Position numbers and translations under genes: made by a program. The notes beneath the pieces are model-generated. The model saw only the letters and a program-made list of their open reading frames with translations. It was not told the origin of the DNA and made no database searches. Source: JBCBJX01 sp964342855 (GTDB lineage: Bacteria; Pseudomonadota; Alphaproteobacteria; Caulobacterales; Parvularculaceae). Taken from it: a DNA stretch of 64,000 bases. The DNA lies in contig CAYFIB010000011.1 of NCBI GenBank assembly GCA_964342855.1, positions 24,106-88,105 of the forward strand, given 5' to 3'. Of this stretch, positions 9,671 through 17,512 are shown in pieces; position 1 is the stretch's first letter, and every line of letters begins with the position of its first letter.

Positions 9671-10522
9671 TCAGGCCCAGAGCGGTATGCGGCGACGGAA
9701 ACCCGCGAAAAGGGCGAAAGCGACGAGCATCGTCGCGAGCGTCGTCCCGCCCGCGACGGCGTAATTCATCGCGCTCGGCAGGTTCCCGGCGAGAGGTTCG
9801 CGGACGATTTCCAGAAAATGGGTGACCGGATTCCAGATTGCGAGCCGGGTGCGGAGCGTATCGACGGTCGGGTCGTACTCCCAGAGGATCGGCGTCAGGA
9901 AGAACGCCGCGCGTACGCCGACCTGAGTGACGAAGCGCAGGTCTTTCAGACGCAGGCAGATGACGCCGAGGGCGAGCGCCGCCGCGAAACCGAAAAGGAT
10001 GCAAAGCGCGAAGCCCGGGAACGCCAGCAGCATCATGGTCGACCACGGCGCGCCCGAGAGCGCGATGATGAGAACGACCACGCTCGCCGCGGCGCCGGCG
10101 AGCAGAAGCTCGATCCAGACATCGCGGAAAATGAACGTCGTGTACGGCATCGCCGTCCCGGCGATCCACGGGCCCGCCCGGAAAAACACCGTCGAGCCGC
10201 CGATGAAGAGATTGGAGAGGAGCGTCCAGACGAGCCAACCGACCGACACGTGGACGGAATAGCTCGGCAGGTGCGCCGACCCGAAAACGCCGAACACCAG
10301 AATGAAGATGCCGACGAAGAGCCCGTAAGAGGCGATGGACCAGAAGAGCCCGAGCGCCGTGCCGTGATAGCGCCGCTTCAGCTCTTCAAAGCCGAGCGCG
10401 GTCCACAGCTCGCGCCGCCGCCAACCGTCAAGGAGATCTCCCGTCGCGGCGCGCACGCGGTCGCCAAGGCGGGCTGAAGGCGCGTTGTAGATGGGCCGGG
10501 CGTCGGCGGGAATGTCGGTCAT
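9671..10522 (-). CDS. ABC-2 type permease, polysaccharide export (Wzm/KpsM-like)
   Basis: Membrane subunit partner of the ATPase encoded 2 bases downstream. About 283 residues with six hydrophobic segments and the family-typical FEELKRRYHGTALGLFWSIA amphipathic/first-TM region and FFLTPILWEYDP near the fifth TM. I use the ATG at 10522 (MTDIPADARP); the open frame extends to a TTG at 10558 without an SD. Probably exports a capsule, O-antigen-like glycan or teichoic-acid-like polymer. Both genes run alone, without a visible glycan assembly cluster in this window. Confidence 0.9.
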   Translation of the reverse strand: MTDIPADARPIYNAPSARLGDRVRAATGDLLDGWRRRELWTALGFEELKRRYHGTALGLFWSIASYGLFVGIFILVFGVFGSAHLPSYSVHVSVGWLVWTLLSNLFIGGSTVFFRAGPWIAGTAMPYTTFIFRDVWIELLLAGAAASVVVLIIALSGAPWSTMMLLAFPGFALCILFGFAAALALGVICLRLKDLRFVTQVGVRAAFFLTPILWEYDPTVDTLRTRLAIWNPVTHFLEIVREPLAGNLPSAMNYAVAGGTTLATMLVAFALFAGFRRRIPLWA

Positions 10523-10619
10523 GAAACAGGCGGGCCAGTCAACGAAGACACTTTTCAACGAGGACGCTTTCAGTGAGGCCGCATAAGGGCGAAACCCGCC
10601 CCGCGATGCAAGGGCGCCC

Positions 10620-11330
10620 TTAAAACAGCAGCCGGAAGCCGACGCCGAAGCTGTGGCCCTGAACGTCGTAGTCGTCGGTCGGCACGCGGCCGCCTTCGGA
10701 GACGATGGTGACGCCGTTGACCGTGGAGACGGTTACCGCGGACTCGTCATAGCGGGTGCGCCCGGTGCCGTAATAGACGTACTCCCCGAAGAGCTCCGCG
10801 TTCGGACCGAGGCGGAGGCTCGCCCCCGCCATCAGCTGCGCCGAGAAGACGGTGTCGGCCTCATCGAAAAAGACCGCGCCGCCCGCTTCCGCCTGCGCGT
10901 CGACGAAGGCCCCGCCGATGCCAAAGCCGAGATAGGGGACGAGGGGCGCGCCGGTCTCGAAGTCATAGTAGCCGTTCAGATAGAGCCCGCCGAGCTCGAC
11001 CTCCCCGCCGCCGGCGGCGAGGGGAACGCCCGAGGCGGAGATGTTTTCGATATCGACACGGCGGTTCGCGTACTGGATTTCGCCGCGCACGGGCCCTTCG
11101 GCGATGCCGATGGCGACGGACCACGCTTCGCCCTCGCGGGTGTCGATCTCAAGGAGGTCGTCCGGTCCGGACAGCTCGAAGGAGGCCGACGAAAACGCGA
11201 TGCCGCCGACGCTGACGGCCACATAGGTCTGCGGCTTCAGGGGCGACCGCTCCGGCGGGTACGCCTGCGCCATGGCGGGCGAGGCCGCGCACGCCATCGC
11301 CGCGAGCGCGAGCAGAGCGCGCAGTTTCAT
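10620..11330 (-). CDS. Outer-membrane beta-barrel protein (porin-family / OmpW-OmpA-like)
   Basis: Predicted secreted 8-strand outer-membrane protein of 236 residues. Signal peptide MKLRALLALAAMACAASPAMAQ, then alternating-polarity strands (YVAVSVGGIAFSS, VPYLGFGIGGAFVDAQ, FSAQLMAGASLRLGP, ELFGEYVYYGTGR) and a terminal strand ending in aromatic Phe (HSFGVGFRLLF), the usual Bam signal. GAGGAG is 6 bases before the ATG at 11330; an ATG at 11336 overlaps the sirtuin stop as ATGA. It is therefore translationally coupled to cobB. Specific role unknown. Confidence 0.82.
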   Translation of the reverse strand: MKLRALLALAAMACAASPAMAQAYPPERSPLKPQTYVAVSVGGIAFSSASFELSGPDDLLEIDTREGEAWSVAIGIAEGPVRGEIQYANRRVDIENISASGVPLAAGGGEVELGGLYLNGYYDFETGAPLVPYLGFGIGGAFVDAQAEAGGAVFFDEADTVFSAQLMAGASLRLGPNAELFGEYVYYGTGRTRYDESAVTVSTVNGVTIVSEGGRVPTDDYDVQGHSFGVGFRLLF

Positions 11331-11332
11331 GG

Positions 11333-12061
11333 TCATCTCCTCGTCGCCCCCGACGCCCCGCGAATGATCTCGCGCGCCCATTCGGGCACGACTTCGTCGG
11401 CGGGTCCATAGCGGGTCTCGGTGAAGAGCGCCGCGTTATCGCTCGGCTCGAGGTTCAGCTCCACGCACGGAACCCCGGCCATGCGCGCCTCGGCGACGAA
11501 GCCCGCCGCCGGGTAGACTGAGCCCGAGGTGCCGATGGAGACGAACAGATCGGCTTCCGCGAGCTCCACGGCGATCTCTTCCAGATGAAACGGCATCTCG
11601 CCGAACCAGACCACATGAGGCCGGAGAGAGCCGAGGGTGCCGCAGGCGGGACAGACGATCTCGGTCGAGAGGTCCTCCGCCCACGACCGGACGTCCGCGC
11701 AGAACCCGCAGCGGACTTTCGCCAGCTCGCCGTGCATGTGGAGCAGGCGTTTCGAGCCCGCCCGCTCGTGCAGGTCGTCGACGTTCTGGGTGACGAGCGT
11801 CAGGCGCCCGCCGACGGCGTCGAGATGCGCCTCCAGCTCCGCGAGGGCGAGATGCGCCGGGTTCGGCTGAACGCCCGCAAGTCCCGCCCGCCGGGCGTTG
11901 TAGAAGGAATGAACAAGCGCCGGGTTGGCGGCGAAGCCTTCCGGCGTCGCCACCTCGCGATAGTCGTATTTCGCCCAGACGCCGTCGGCGTCCCGAAAGG
12001 TCGAGACGCCGGAGGGCGCGGAGATCCCGGCGCCGGTGAGGATGACGATGCGCCGGCTCAT
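11333..12061 (-). CDS. cobB: Sirtuin NAD-dependent protein deacylase
   Basis: Class III sirtuin removing acyl groups from lysines with NAD+, cytoplasmic. 242 residues. NAD-binding GAGISAPSGVSTFR at the N terminus, TQNVDDLHERAG, catalytic His in HMHGEL, a zinc ribbon with CGFC and CPAC pairs, and GTSGSVYPAA. The Y54-x-x-R57 pair (FYNARR) is the class III signature that confers desuccinylase/demalonylase activity in E. coli CobB and SIRT5, so both deacetylation and desuccinylation are likely. It is 3 bases downstream of the DUF1993 gene and overlaps the start of the OMP gene. Confidence 0.93.
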   Translation of the reverse strand: MSRRIVILTGAGISAPSGVSTFRDADGVWAKYDYREVATPEGFAANPALVHSFYNARRAGLAGVQPNPAHLALAELEAHLDAVGGRLTLVTQNVDDLHERAGSKRLLHMHGELAKVRCGFCADVRSWAEDLSTEIVCPACGTLGSLRPHVVWFGEMPFHLEEIAVELAEADLFVSIGTSGSVYPAAGFVAEARMAGVPCVELNLEPSDNAALFTETRYGPADEVVPEWAREIIRGASGATRR

Positions 12062-12064
12062 CCC

Positions 12065-12577
12065 TCAAACGTCGCCGAGGAAGTCCATCTTGCCAAGGGA
12101 AACGCCCGCCTGACGCAACAGGGCGTAGGCGGTCGCGGCGTGGAAATAGACGTTCGGAAGCATGAACATCCGCGCGAAAGCTTCGCCGGTCAGCGTCGCC
12201 GTACGGTCGCGACCGACGGGAACCGTCAACTCCGTCGCCGCGCTCGCATCGATTGCAGCGGCGTCGCGGCCTTCGACGAGGGACTTGGCGTTCGCGACAT
12301 AAGCGCGAAGCACCGCGAAATTGCGGTCCGTAGGCGAGGGACAGGCTTCCGGCTCGAGACCTGCGAGGCGGGCCGAGCCGCGCTGGGCGACATCGCTTGC
12401 GATAATGAACTGCGACGATAGCGGAAGCATGTCCGGGTAAAGACGAAGGCCGAGGAGCACCTCGGCGTCGATGGATTTCTCCGCCGCATAGGCCTCGCCC
12501 TTGTCGAGGAGGTGGTCGAGGCGGTCGAGAGTGCGCGTGAGCGTCGGCAGAAGGAAACCGGAAAGCGAGATGGTCAT
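12065..12577 (-). CDS. DUF1993 domain protein
   Basis: 170 residues from ATG at 12577 (MTISLSGFLLPTLTRTLDRL). It matches the DUF1993 family, a helical bundle related to DinB/YfiT-like folds, by its LDKGEAYAAEKSIDAEVLLGLRLYPDM segment, followed by FIIASDVAQRGSARLAGLE and the C-terminal LPNVYFHAATAYALLRQAGVSLGKMDFLG. Function is unknown; the family is soluble and often near stress or metabolic genes. It leads a minus-strand run with cobB and the OMP gene and is divergent from the LMW phosphatase. Confidence 0.83.
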   Translation of the reverse strand: MTISLSGFLLPTLTRTLDRLDHLLDKGEAYAAEKSIDAEVLLGLRLYPDMLPLSSQFIIASDVAQRGSARLAGLEPEACPSPTDRNFAVLRAYVANAKSLVEGRDAAAIDASAATELTVPVGRDRTATLTGEAFARMFMLPNVYFHAATAYALLRQAGVSLGKMDFLGDV

Positions 12578-12665
12578 GGGTGGAACCCGTTCAGCTGCGG
12601 GCGGGACGCTACTCCTTCCGCGCAGCGACCTCGACCCGGTTTGCAAAACCGATCATGCTTTCGTG

Positions 12666-13130
12666 ATGAAGCGCGTTCTCTTCGTCTGCCTCGGAAACAT
12701 CTGCCGCTCGCCGGCGGCGGAGGGCGTCGCGCGGGCGATGGCGCGCGAGCGCGGGCTCAAGGTCTATATCGAAAGCGCCGGCACCGGCGGCTGGCATGAA
12801 GGCGACCCGCCCGACGCGCGGATGATCCGCGCCGCCGGGCGCCGCGGCTACGACCTCTCCCACCAGCGGGCGCGCGAAGTCGCGTTCTCCGATTTCTATG
12901 AGTTCGACTTCCTGGTCGCCATGGACCTTCGGAACCAGAACGACCTCCTCGCCATGGCGCCGCCCAACCGCGAATGCGATATCCGCCTCCTCCTCGACTT
13001 CGCCGACTGCGAGGAGCGCGAAACGCCCGACCCCTACTACGGCGGCCCCGACGGCTTCGACCGCGTGCTCGACCTCGTCGAACAGGGCGTCTCCGGATTT
13101 CTCGATCATATTGAGAATGAGGAAGACTGA
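12666..13130 (+). CDS. Low-molecular-weight protein-tyrosine phosphatase
   Basis: Dephosphorylates phosphotyrosine or related phospho-substrates through a cysteinyl-phosphate. 154 residues from ATG 12666. The P-loop C8-LGNIC-R14-S is at the N terminus and the general-acid Asp is in DPYYGGPDGF, so it is complete and active. Longer in-frame ORF sequence upstream overlaps the divergent DUF1993 gene and is not part of the protein. Could be a housekeeping phosphatase or, less likely, an arsenate reductase-like enzyme; the DPYY motif favours the phosphatase. Confidence 0.93.
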   Translation: MKRVLFVCLGNICRSPAAEGVARAMARERGLKVYIESAGTGGWHEGDPPDARMIRAAGRRGYDLSHQRAREVAFSDFYEFDFLVAMDLRNQNDLLAMAPPNRECDIRLLLDFADCEERETPDPYYGGPDGFDRVLDLVEQGVSGFLDHIENEED

Positions 13131-13165
13131 GCGTCTACGGATTTTTTGATGTCCGCGCCTCGCCT

Positions 13166-13289
13166 CCATCCTTCGAGACGGCCCCGCCGCCTGCGCGGCG
13201 GACCCTCCTCAGGATGAGAATCTGATGTTGGTGCAGCTATCGCAATGCTCATCCTGAGGAGCCCGCGCAGCGGGCGTCTCGAAGGATGG
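13166..13289. repeat. Dispersed inverted repeat (REP-like hairpin) between convergent genes
   Basis: Two arms, 13166-13217 and 13248-13289, are reverse complements over 15 outer bases (CCATCCTTCGAGACG) and over 14 inner bases (CTCCTCAGGATGAG), with a variable GC-rich middle that is itself a small palindrome in each arm. The element sits between the converging LMW phosphatase and thpR genes. A shorter relative, with the same CTGAGGAGCCCGCG core, occurs at 58583-58633. Such elements are widespread in alphaproteobacterial intergenic DNA; it may act as a bidirectional terminator or mRNA-end stabiliser. Confidence 0.75.
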
Positions 13290-13318
13290 CCCCAGAGCGC
13301 GAAGCCTACGCGCGAACC

Positions 13319-13864
13319 CTACGGACGCTCCAGAAAGTAACTCTCCTCCAGCCGGTAGACGCTGTGGTCGCCGCCGAGATGGGATGAGTAGAGATGAAAC
13401 TCGCCCACGGGCCAGTCAGGAACGTCGATGAGGTCCTGTTCGCCCGCGTACTTCGCGACATCGGCGTCATGCGCGCCGCGCAGATAGGCGAGGGTGACGT
13501 GCGGGGTGAACTTGCGTTTTTCCGGCTCGACGCCCGCCTTGCGAATGGCGGCGCCGACGCGTCCATGGAGTAGAGTGAGGCCGTCATTGGCGCGGACGCC
13601 CGCCCAGACCGCGCGCGGTCGCCCCTCCGATCCGAAAACGCCGATCTCGGTCCATTCCAGCATGAAGCCGGGCGCGCGGACGTCGGATAAGGCGCTCGCG
13701 ACGTCCTCGAACATCCGCCGATCGGCCTCGCCGAGGAAATGGAGCGTAAGATGCAGGCTGTCGGCCTCGCGCCAGCGCGCGCCGGGGAGGCCCTCGCGTC
13801 GGCTCGCGAGGGCGTCGCGGACGGGATCGGGCGGCGACAGACCGATGAAGAGACGGTAGGTCAT
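13319..13864 (-). CDS. thpR: RNA 2',3'-cyclic phosphodiesterase (2'-5' RNA ligase family)
   Basis: 2H-phosphoesterase that opens 2',3'-cyclic phosphates of RNA and can ligate tRNA halves in vitro. 181 residues. The two catalytic HxTx motifs are visible, HLTLHFLG in the N-terminal lobe and HVTLAYLRG in the C-terminal lobe, with the usual spacing. N-terminal YRLFIGLSPPDPVRDAL is typical. Convergent to the phosphatase gene with the hairpin repeat between; divergent from the SDR gene. Confidence 0.92.
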   Translation of the reverse strand: MTYRLFIGLSPPDPVRDALASRREGLPGARWREADSLHLTLHFLGEADRRMFEDVASALSDVRAPGFMLEWTEIGVFGSEGRPRAVWAGVRANDGLTLLHGRVGAAIRKAGVEPEKRKFTPHVTLAYLRGAHDADVAKYAGEQDLIDVPDWPVGEFHLYSSHLGGDHSVYRLEESYFLERP

Positions 13865-13929
13865 ACGCGTTCAGTGGGCGCGGTCGCAGGCGACGGTCAA
13901 GCGCGGCGACGCACGGAGAACCGGCGAGC

Positions 13930-14802
13930 ATGGCGAATACGCTCTTCTGTTTCGGCTACGGCTTCACCGCCGCCGCCCTCGGCGAGCGGCTGCTGAGGGA
14001 GGGCTGGCGGGTCCGCGGCACGACGCGCAGCGCCAAGAAAGCCGACAAAATGCGCGCCGCGGGCGCCGAGCCGGTCATCTGGTCGGCGGGTTCGCTGTTC
14101 CCGTCGGACGAGCTGGACGACGCGACCGCCGTTCTTCTCTCCATCGCCCCTGATGAAGCGGGCGACCCGGTCTATCGCTGCTGCGCGCCCGCCCTCGCCG
14201 CGGCGGCGCCGGGCGTCGGCTGGCTCGGCTATCTCTCCACCACCGGCGTTTATGGCGACCGAAAGGGCGGCGCCGTGGACGAGACCTCCGACCTCGCGCC
14301 GACAGGCGAGCGCGGCAAGCGCCGCGTGCGGGCGGAGGCGAACTGGACGCTCTTCGCCATGGAGCACGCGCTGCCCTTTCACGTTTTCCGCCTCGGCGGC
14401 ATTTACGGGCCAGGCCGCTCCGCGCTCGACCAGGTGCGGACGGGCACGGCGCGGCGCGTCGAGAAGCCCGGCCAAGTCTTCAACCGCATCCATGTCGCCG
14501 ACGCCGCCGACGCGCTGGCGCGATCCATCGCCGCGCCCAAGGACGGGGCGATCTACAATCTCGTCGACGACGAACCCTCCGCCCCCGGCGACCCGGCGCT
14601 TTACGCCGCGCGCCTTCTCGACGCGCCGCCGCCGCCCGCCGTTCCGTTCGCGAGCGCGGAGTTGAGCGCCATGGCGCGATCGTTTTATTCCGACAACAAA
14701 CGGGTTTCGAACGCGCGCCTCAAATCCGATCTCGGCTGGGCGCCGCGCTACCCCAGCTTTCGCGAGGGCCTTGAGGCCATCGCCGCCGGAGAGACAGCAT
14801 GA
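13930..14802 (+). CDS. NAD(P)-dependent SDR / epimerase-like protein (YeeZ-type)
   Basis: Extended short-chain dehydrogenase fold, 290 residues. N-terminal Rossmann motif is FGYGFTAAALGERLL, an atypical GxGxxA version as in YeeZ/YbjS-like proteins. The active-site region GYLSTTGVYGDRKG has the Ser/Thr and Tyr, and a Lys-containing segment follows; FRLGGIYGPGRS and FNRIHVADAADAL are hallmarks of the epimerase branch. Substrate unknown. It overlaps the next gene by the ATGA at 14799-14802, so the two are translationally coupled and may act in one pathway. Confidence 0.83.
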   Translation: MANTLFCFGYGFTAAALGERLLREGWRVRGTTRSAKKADKMRAAGAEPVIWSAGSLFPSDELDDATAVLLSIAPDEAGDPVYRCCAPALAAAAPGVGWLGYLSTTGVYGDRKGGAVDETSDLAPTGERGKRRVRAEANWTLFAMEHALPFHVFRLGGIYGPGRSALDQVRTGTARRVEKPGQVFNRIHVADAADALARSIAAPKDGAIYNLVDDEPSAPGDPALYAARLLDAPPPPAVPFASAELSAMARSFYSDNKRVSNARLKSDLGWAPRYPSFREGLEAIAAGETA

Positions 14803-15809
14803 GCCTTCTGAACGCCCCTTTCGACGTCCGCGCCCGCATCGCCGAGGCGAACGAACCGCGGCGCGGCGAAAAACCGATGGACCCGGACGTTCGCCCGGAA
14901 TTCGTTCACCCGACGGGCGGCTTCTGGATCGACGTCTCGACGGCGAAAGAGACCCTCGCGGGCAAGTTGGAGCTGGGGCGGGTGAGCGAAGAGGAGTTCG
15001 CCCTCCTCGACCACTTCATCGACAACGGCTTCGTCGTCCTCAAGAACGCCGTCGACCATGTGCTGATCGATACGATCCTCGCCGATATCGACCGCTCCCT
15101 CGAGGACGGCTCGCGCATGCTGCAGTCCAAGGCCCGGCGCCTTGTCGCCGACCGGGAGACCATTCAGCTGCCGGAAGCGAAGCTTCTTGATCTGCACATG
15201 GAGAGCCGGGCGGCGCAGGCGGCGATCTTCGCGCCGCGCATCAAGCGCTTCGCCGAACTGGTGATGGACGCCGTCCCTCTCGCGACGCAGACCCTCACCT
15301 TCTATTACGGCTCCACCCAGCCGGTGCATTCCGACGTCGCCTTCGTGCGGGTGAACTCCGCCAACGAATTCGTCGCGGCATGGATCGCTCTGGAGGACAT
15401 TGAGCCGAACTCCGGCGAACTCGTCTATTATCCGGGCTCGCACAAACTGCCGCAGACGCTCTTCCACGGCCGCTCGGTCTGGCACCAGCCGCAGTCGCCC
15501 GAAGCCGAAGGCTGGGGGCCGAAGCTGGAGGCGCAGGCGCAGGAAGCGGGGCTCGCGCGCACGCTCTTTCGCCCGAAGAAAGGCGACGCGCTCATCTGGC
15601 ACTCCAATCTCTTCCATGGCGGCGACGCGCGGCTCGACGCGGCGAAGACCCGCAAGAGCCTAGTCGCTCACTACTGCCCGAGCTTCCGTCAGCCGCCCTA
15701 CATGTACAAACGCGAGGACGTCGAGAAGCTCCGCATCGATCTCGCCCCGGCGGAAGGCTACGCCGCGCTCGGCTCGCCGCCTTACGCCTATGTGAGCGGG
15801 GCGAACTGA
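14799..15809 (+). CDS. Phytanoyl-CoA dioxygenase family protein
   Basis: Fe(II)/2-oxoglutarate dioxygenase fold, 336 residues. The iron facial triad is read as H-x-D in PVHSDVAFVRV and a distal His in WHSNLFHGG; the following KTRKSLVAHYCP supplies the 2-oxoglutarate-binding Arg region. PhyH proteins hydroxylate lipids, small metabolites or antibiotics; nothing here tells which. It has about 60 residues N-terminal to the core. Coupled to the SDR by an ATGA overlap. Confidence 0.85.
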   Translation: MSLLNAPFDVRARIAEANEPRRGEKPMDPDVRPEFVHPTGGFWIDVSTAKETLAGKLELGRVSEEEFALLDHFIDNGFVVLKNAVDHVLIDTILADIDRSLEDGSRMLQSKARRLVADRETIQLPEAKLLDLHMESRAAQAAIFAPRIKRFAELVMDAVPLATQTLTFYYGSTQPVHSDVAFVRVNSANEFVAAWIALEDIEPNSGELVYYPGSHKLPQTLFHGRSVWHQPQSPEAEGWGPKLEAQAQEAGLARTLFRPKKGDALIWHSNLFHGGDARLDAAKTRKSLVAHYCPSFRQPPYMYKREDVEKLRIDLAPAEGYAALGSPPYAYVSGAN

Positions 15810-15823
15810 CGCCGGCCAAATTC

Positions 15824-15843
15824 ATATAAAGACATCTTTATAT
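15824..15843. promoter_or_regulatory. Near-perfect 20-bp palindrome upstream of ahcY, putative SahR-type operator
   Basis: ATATAAAGACATCTTTATAT: nine of ten base pairs are symmetrical, only the central CA breaks it. It lies 63 bases before the ahcY start in an AT-rich patch in otherwise GC-rich DNA. Proteobacterial SahR (ArsR family, S-adenosylhomocysteine-responsive) binds AT-rich palindromes with the AAGATATCTT type core before ahcY and met genes; the fit is good but recalled from memory. No sahR gene is in the window. Confidence 0.6.
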
Positions 15844-15905
15844 CCTTGCGGGAGCGTGCTAGCCCGCGCCCGACGATGATTTCCAAGCCCTGAAAGGCCC
15901 GCCCC

Positions 15906-17303
15906 ATGTCCGACAATGATTATGTGATCCGAGACATCTCCCTCGCCGAATACGGCCGCGCGGAGATCGCCATCGCCGAAACCGAAATGCCGGGCCTGAT
16001 GGCGACGCGCGAAGAGTATGGCGCCGCGCAGCCCCTGAAAGGCGCGCGCATCGCCGGCTCGCTGCACATGACGATCCAGACGGCGGTCCTCATCCAGACC
16101 CTCGAAGCCCTGGGCGCCACCGTGCGCTGGGCGTCCTGCAACATCTATTCGACACAGGACCACGCCGCCGCCGCCATCGCCGACGCCGGCACGCCCGTCT
16201 TCGCCGTCAAAGGCGAGACCCTTCAGGAATACTGGGAATATGCGGACCGTCTCTGGGAGTGGCCGGACGGGGAAGTCGCCAACATGATCCTCGACGACGG
16301 CGGCGACGCGACGCTCCTCATCCTCCTCGGCGCGGAAGCGGAGACGAACCCGTCCGTTCTCGACAATCCGTCCAATGAAGAAGAGACCTGCCTCTTCGAC
16401 GTCATCAAGGCGCGCCTCGCGAAAGACCCGGGCTTCTATTCGCGCGTCAAAGCCTCGATCCAGGGCGTCACGGAAGAAACGACCACCGGCGTTCTGCGCC
16501 TTTACCAGCGCCAGAAGGCGGGCACGCTTCCGTTCCCGGCGATCAACGTCAACGACTCGGTCACCAAGTCAAAGTTCGACAACAAGTACGGCTGCCGCGA
16601 AAGCCTCGTCGACGCCATCCGTCGCGGTACGGACGTGATGATGGCTGGTAAGATCGCCTGCGTCGCGGGCTACGGGGATGTCGGCAAAGGCTCTGCGGAA
16701 TCGCTCCGCGGCGCCGGCGCGCGCGTCCTCGTCACCGAGATCGACCCGATCTGCGCCCTGCAGGCGGCCATGGACGGCTTTGAAGTCGTCACCCTGGAAG
16801 ACGCCGCGCCGCGTGCGGACATTTTCGTCACCGCAACGGGCAACAAGGACATCCTGACCCTCGACCACATGCGCGAGATGAAGGACATGGCGATCGTCTG
16901 CAATATCGGCCACTTCGACAACGAGATTCAGGTCGAGAGCCTGCGCAACTACAAATGGACCAACATCAAGCCGCAGGTCGACATGATCGAAAAGCCGGAC
17001 GGCAAGCGGATGATCCTTCTCTCCGAAGGGCGCCTCGTGAACCTCGGCAACGCCACCGGCCACCCGAGCTTCGTCATGTCCGCGTCCTTCACCAACCAGA
17101 CGCTGGCGCAGATCGAACTCTACACCAAGGGCGATCAGTACAAGAACGAAGTCTACGTGCTACCGAAGCACCTCGACGAGAAAGTCGCCGCGCTTCACCT
17201 CGCCAAAGTCGGCGCGAAGCTGACGGCGCTTTCAGACGAGCAGGCCGCCTATATCGGTGTCGAGAAAACCGGGCCGTTCAAGTCCGAGCACTACCGCTAC
17301 TAA
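15906..17303 (+). CDS. ahcY: Adenosylhomocysteinase
   Basis: Hydrolyses S-adenosylhomocysteine to adenosine and homocysteine, clearing the product inhibitor of methyltransferases. 465 residues, the long bacterial form with the roughly 40-residue insertion. Visible: YSTQDHAAAAIA, VNDSVTKSKFDNKYGCRESL with the catalytic Lys/Asp, the NAD-binding GYGDVGKGSAESLRG, CNIGHFDNEIQV and the C-terminal GPFKSEHYRY that closes the partner active site. Follows a palindromic operator and is followed by a strong terminator, so it is monocistronic. Confidence 0.98.
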   Translation: MSDNDYVIRDISLAEYGRAEIAIAETEMPGLMATREEYGAAQPLKGARIAGSLHMTIQTAVLIQTLEALGATVRWASCNIYSTQDHAAAAIADAGTPVFAVKGETLQEYWEYADRLWEWPDGEVANMILDDGGDATLLILLGAEAETNPSVLDNPSNEEETCLFDVIKARLAKDPGFYSRVKASIQGVTEETTTGVLRLYQRQKAGTLPFPAINVNDSVTKSKFDNKYGCRESLVDAIRRGTDVMMAGKIACVAGYGDVGKGSAESLRGAGARVLVTEIDPICALQAAMDGFEVVTLEDAAPRADIFVTATGNKDILTLDHMREMKDMAIVCNIGHFDNEIQVESLRNYKWTNIKPQVDMIEKPDGKRMILLSEGRLVNLGNATGHPSFVMSASFTNQTLAQIELYTKGDQYKNEVYVLPKHLDEKVAALHLAKVGAKLTALSDEQAAYIGVEKTGPFKSEHYRY

Positions 17304-17327
17304 GCTACGCGGTCAGCCGGGAAAGTG

Positions 17328-17360
17328 GCGGCGCGCTTTACGGCGCGCCGCCTTTTTTTA
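17328..17360 (+). terminator. Rho-independent terminator after ahcY
   Basis: Perfect 10-bp stem GGCGGCGCGC / GCGCGCCGCC with a 6-base loop, followed by seven T. Located 24 bases after the ahcY stop. Confidence 0.93.
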
Positions 17361-17512
17361 CGCCTCGCCTCACCGGCCTCTCGCGCCTCATATATCGTTA
17401 ACCATTTAAAGCGCTGATGTACGGAGCAATGTACTCTGTCGCCGCACTGGCATGTCGCTTGCTCGTTATTTGAACAAGAGCCTCTCCTCTCAGAGCCAAA
17501 AGGTTGCGTCAG

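Noticed and set aside
17397..17408. TTAACCATTTAA upstream of the PEP-CTERM gene as a CtrA site
   Set aside because: Spacing is N4, not N7, between the TTAA halves.
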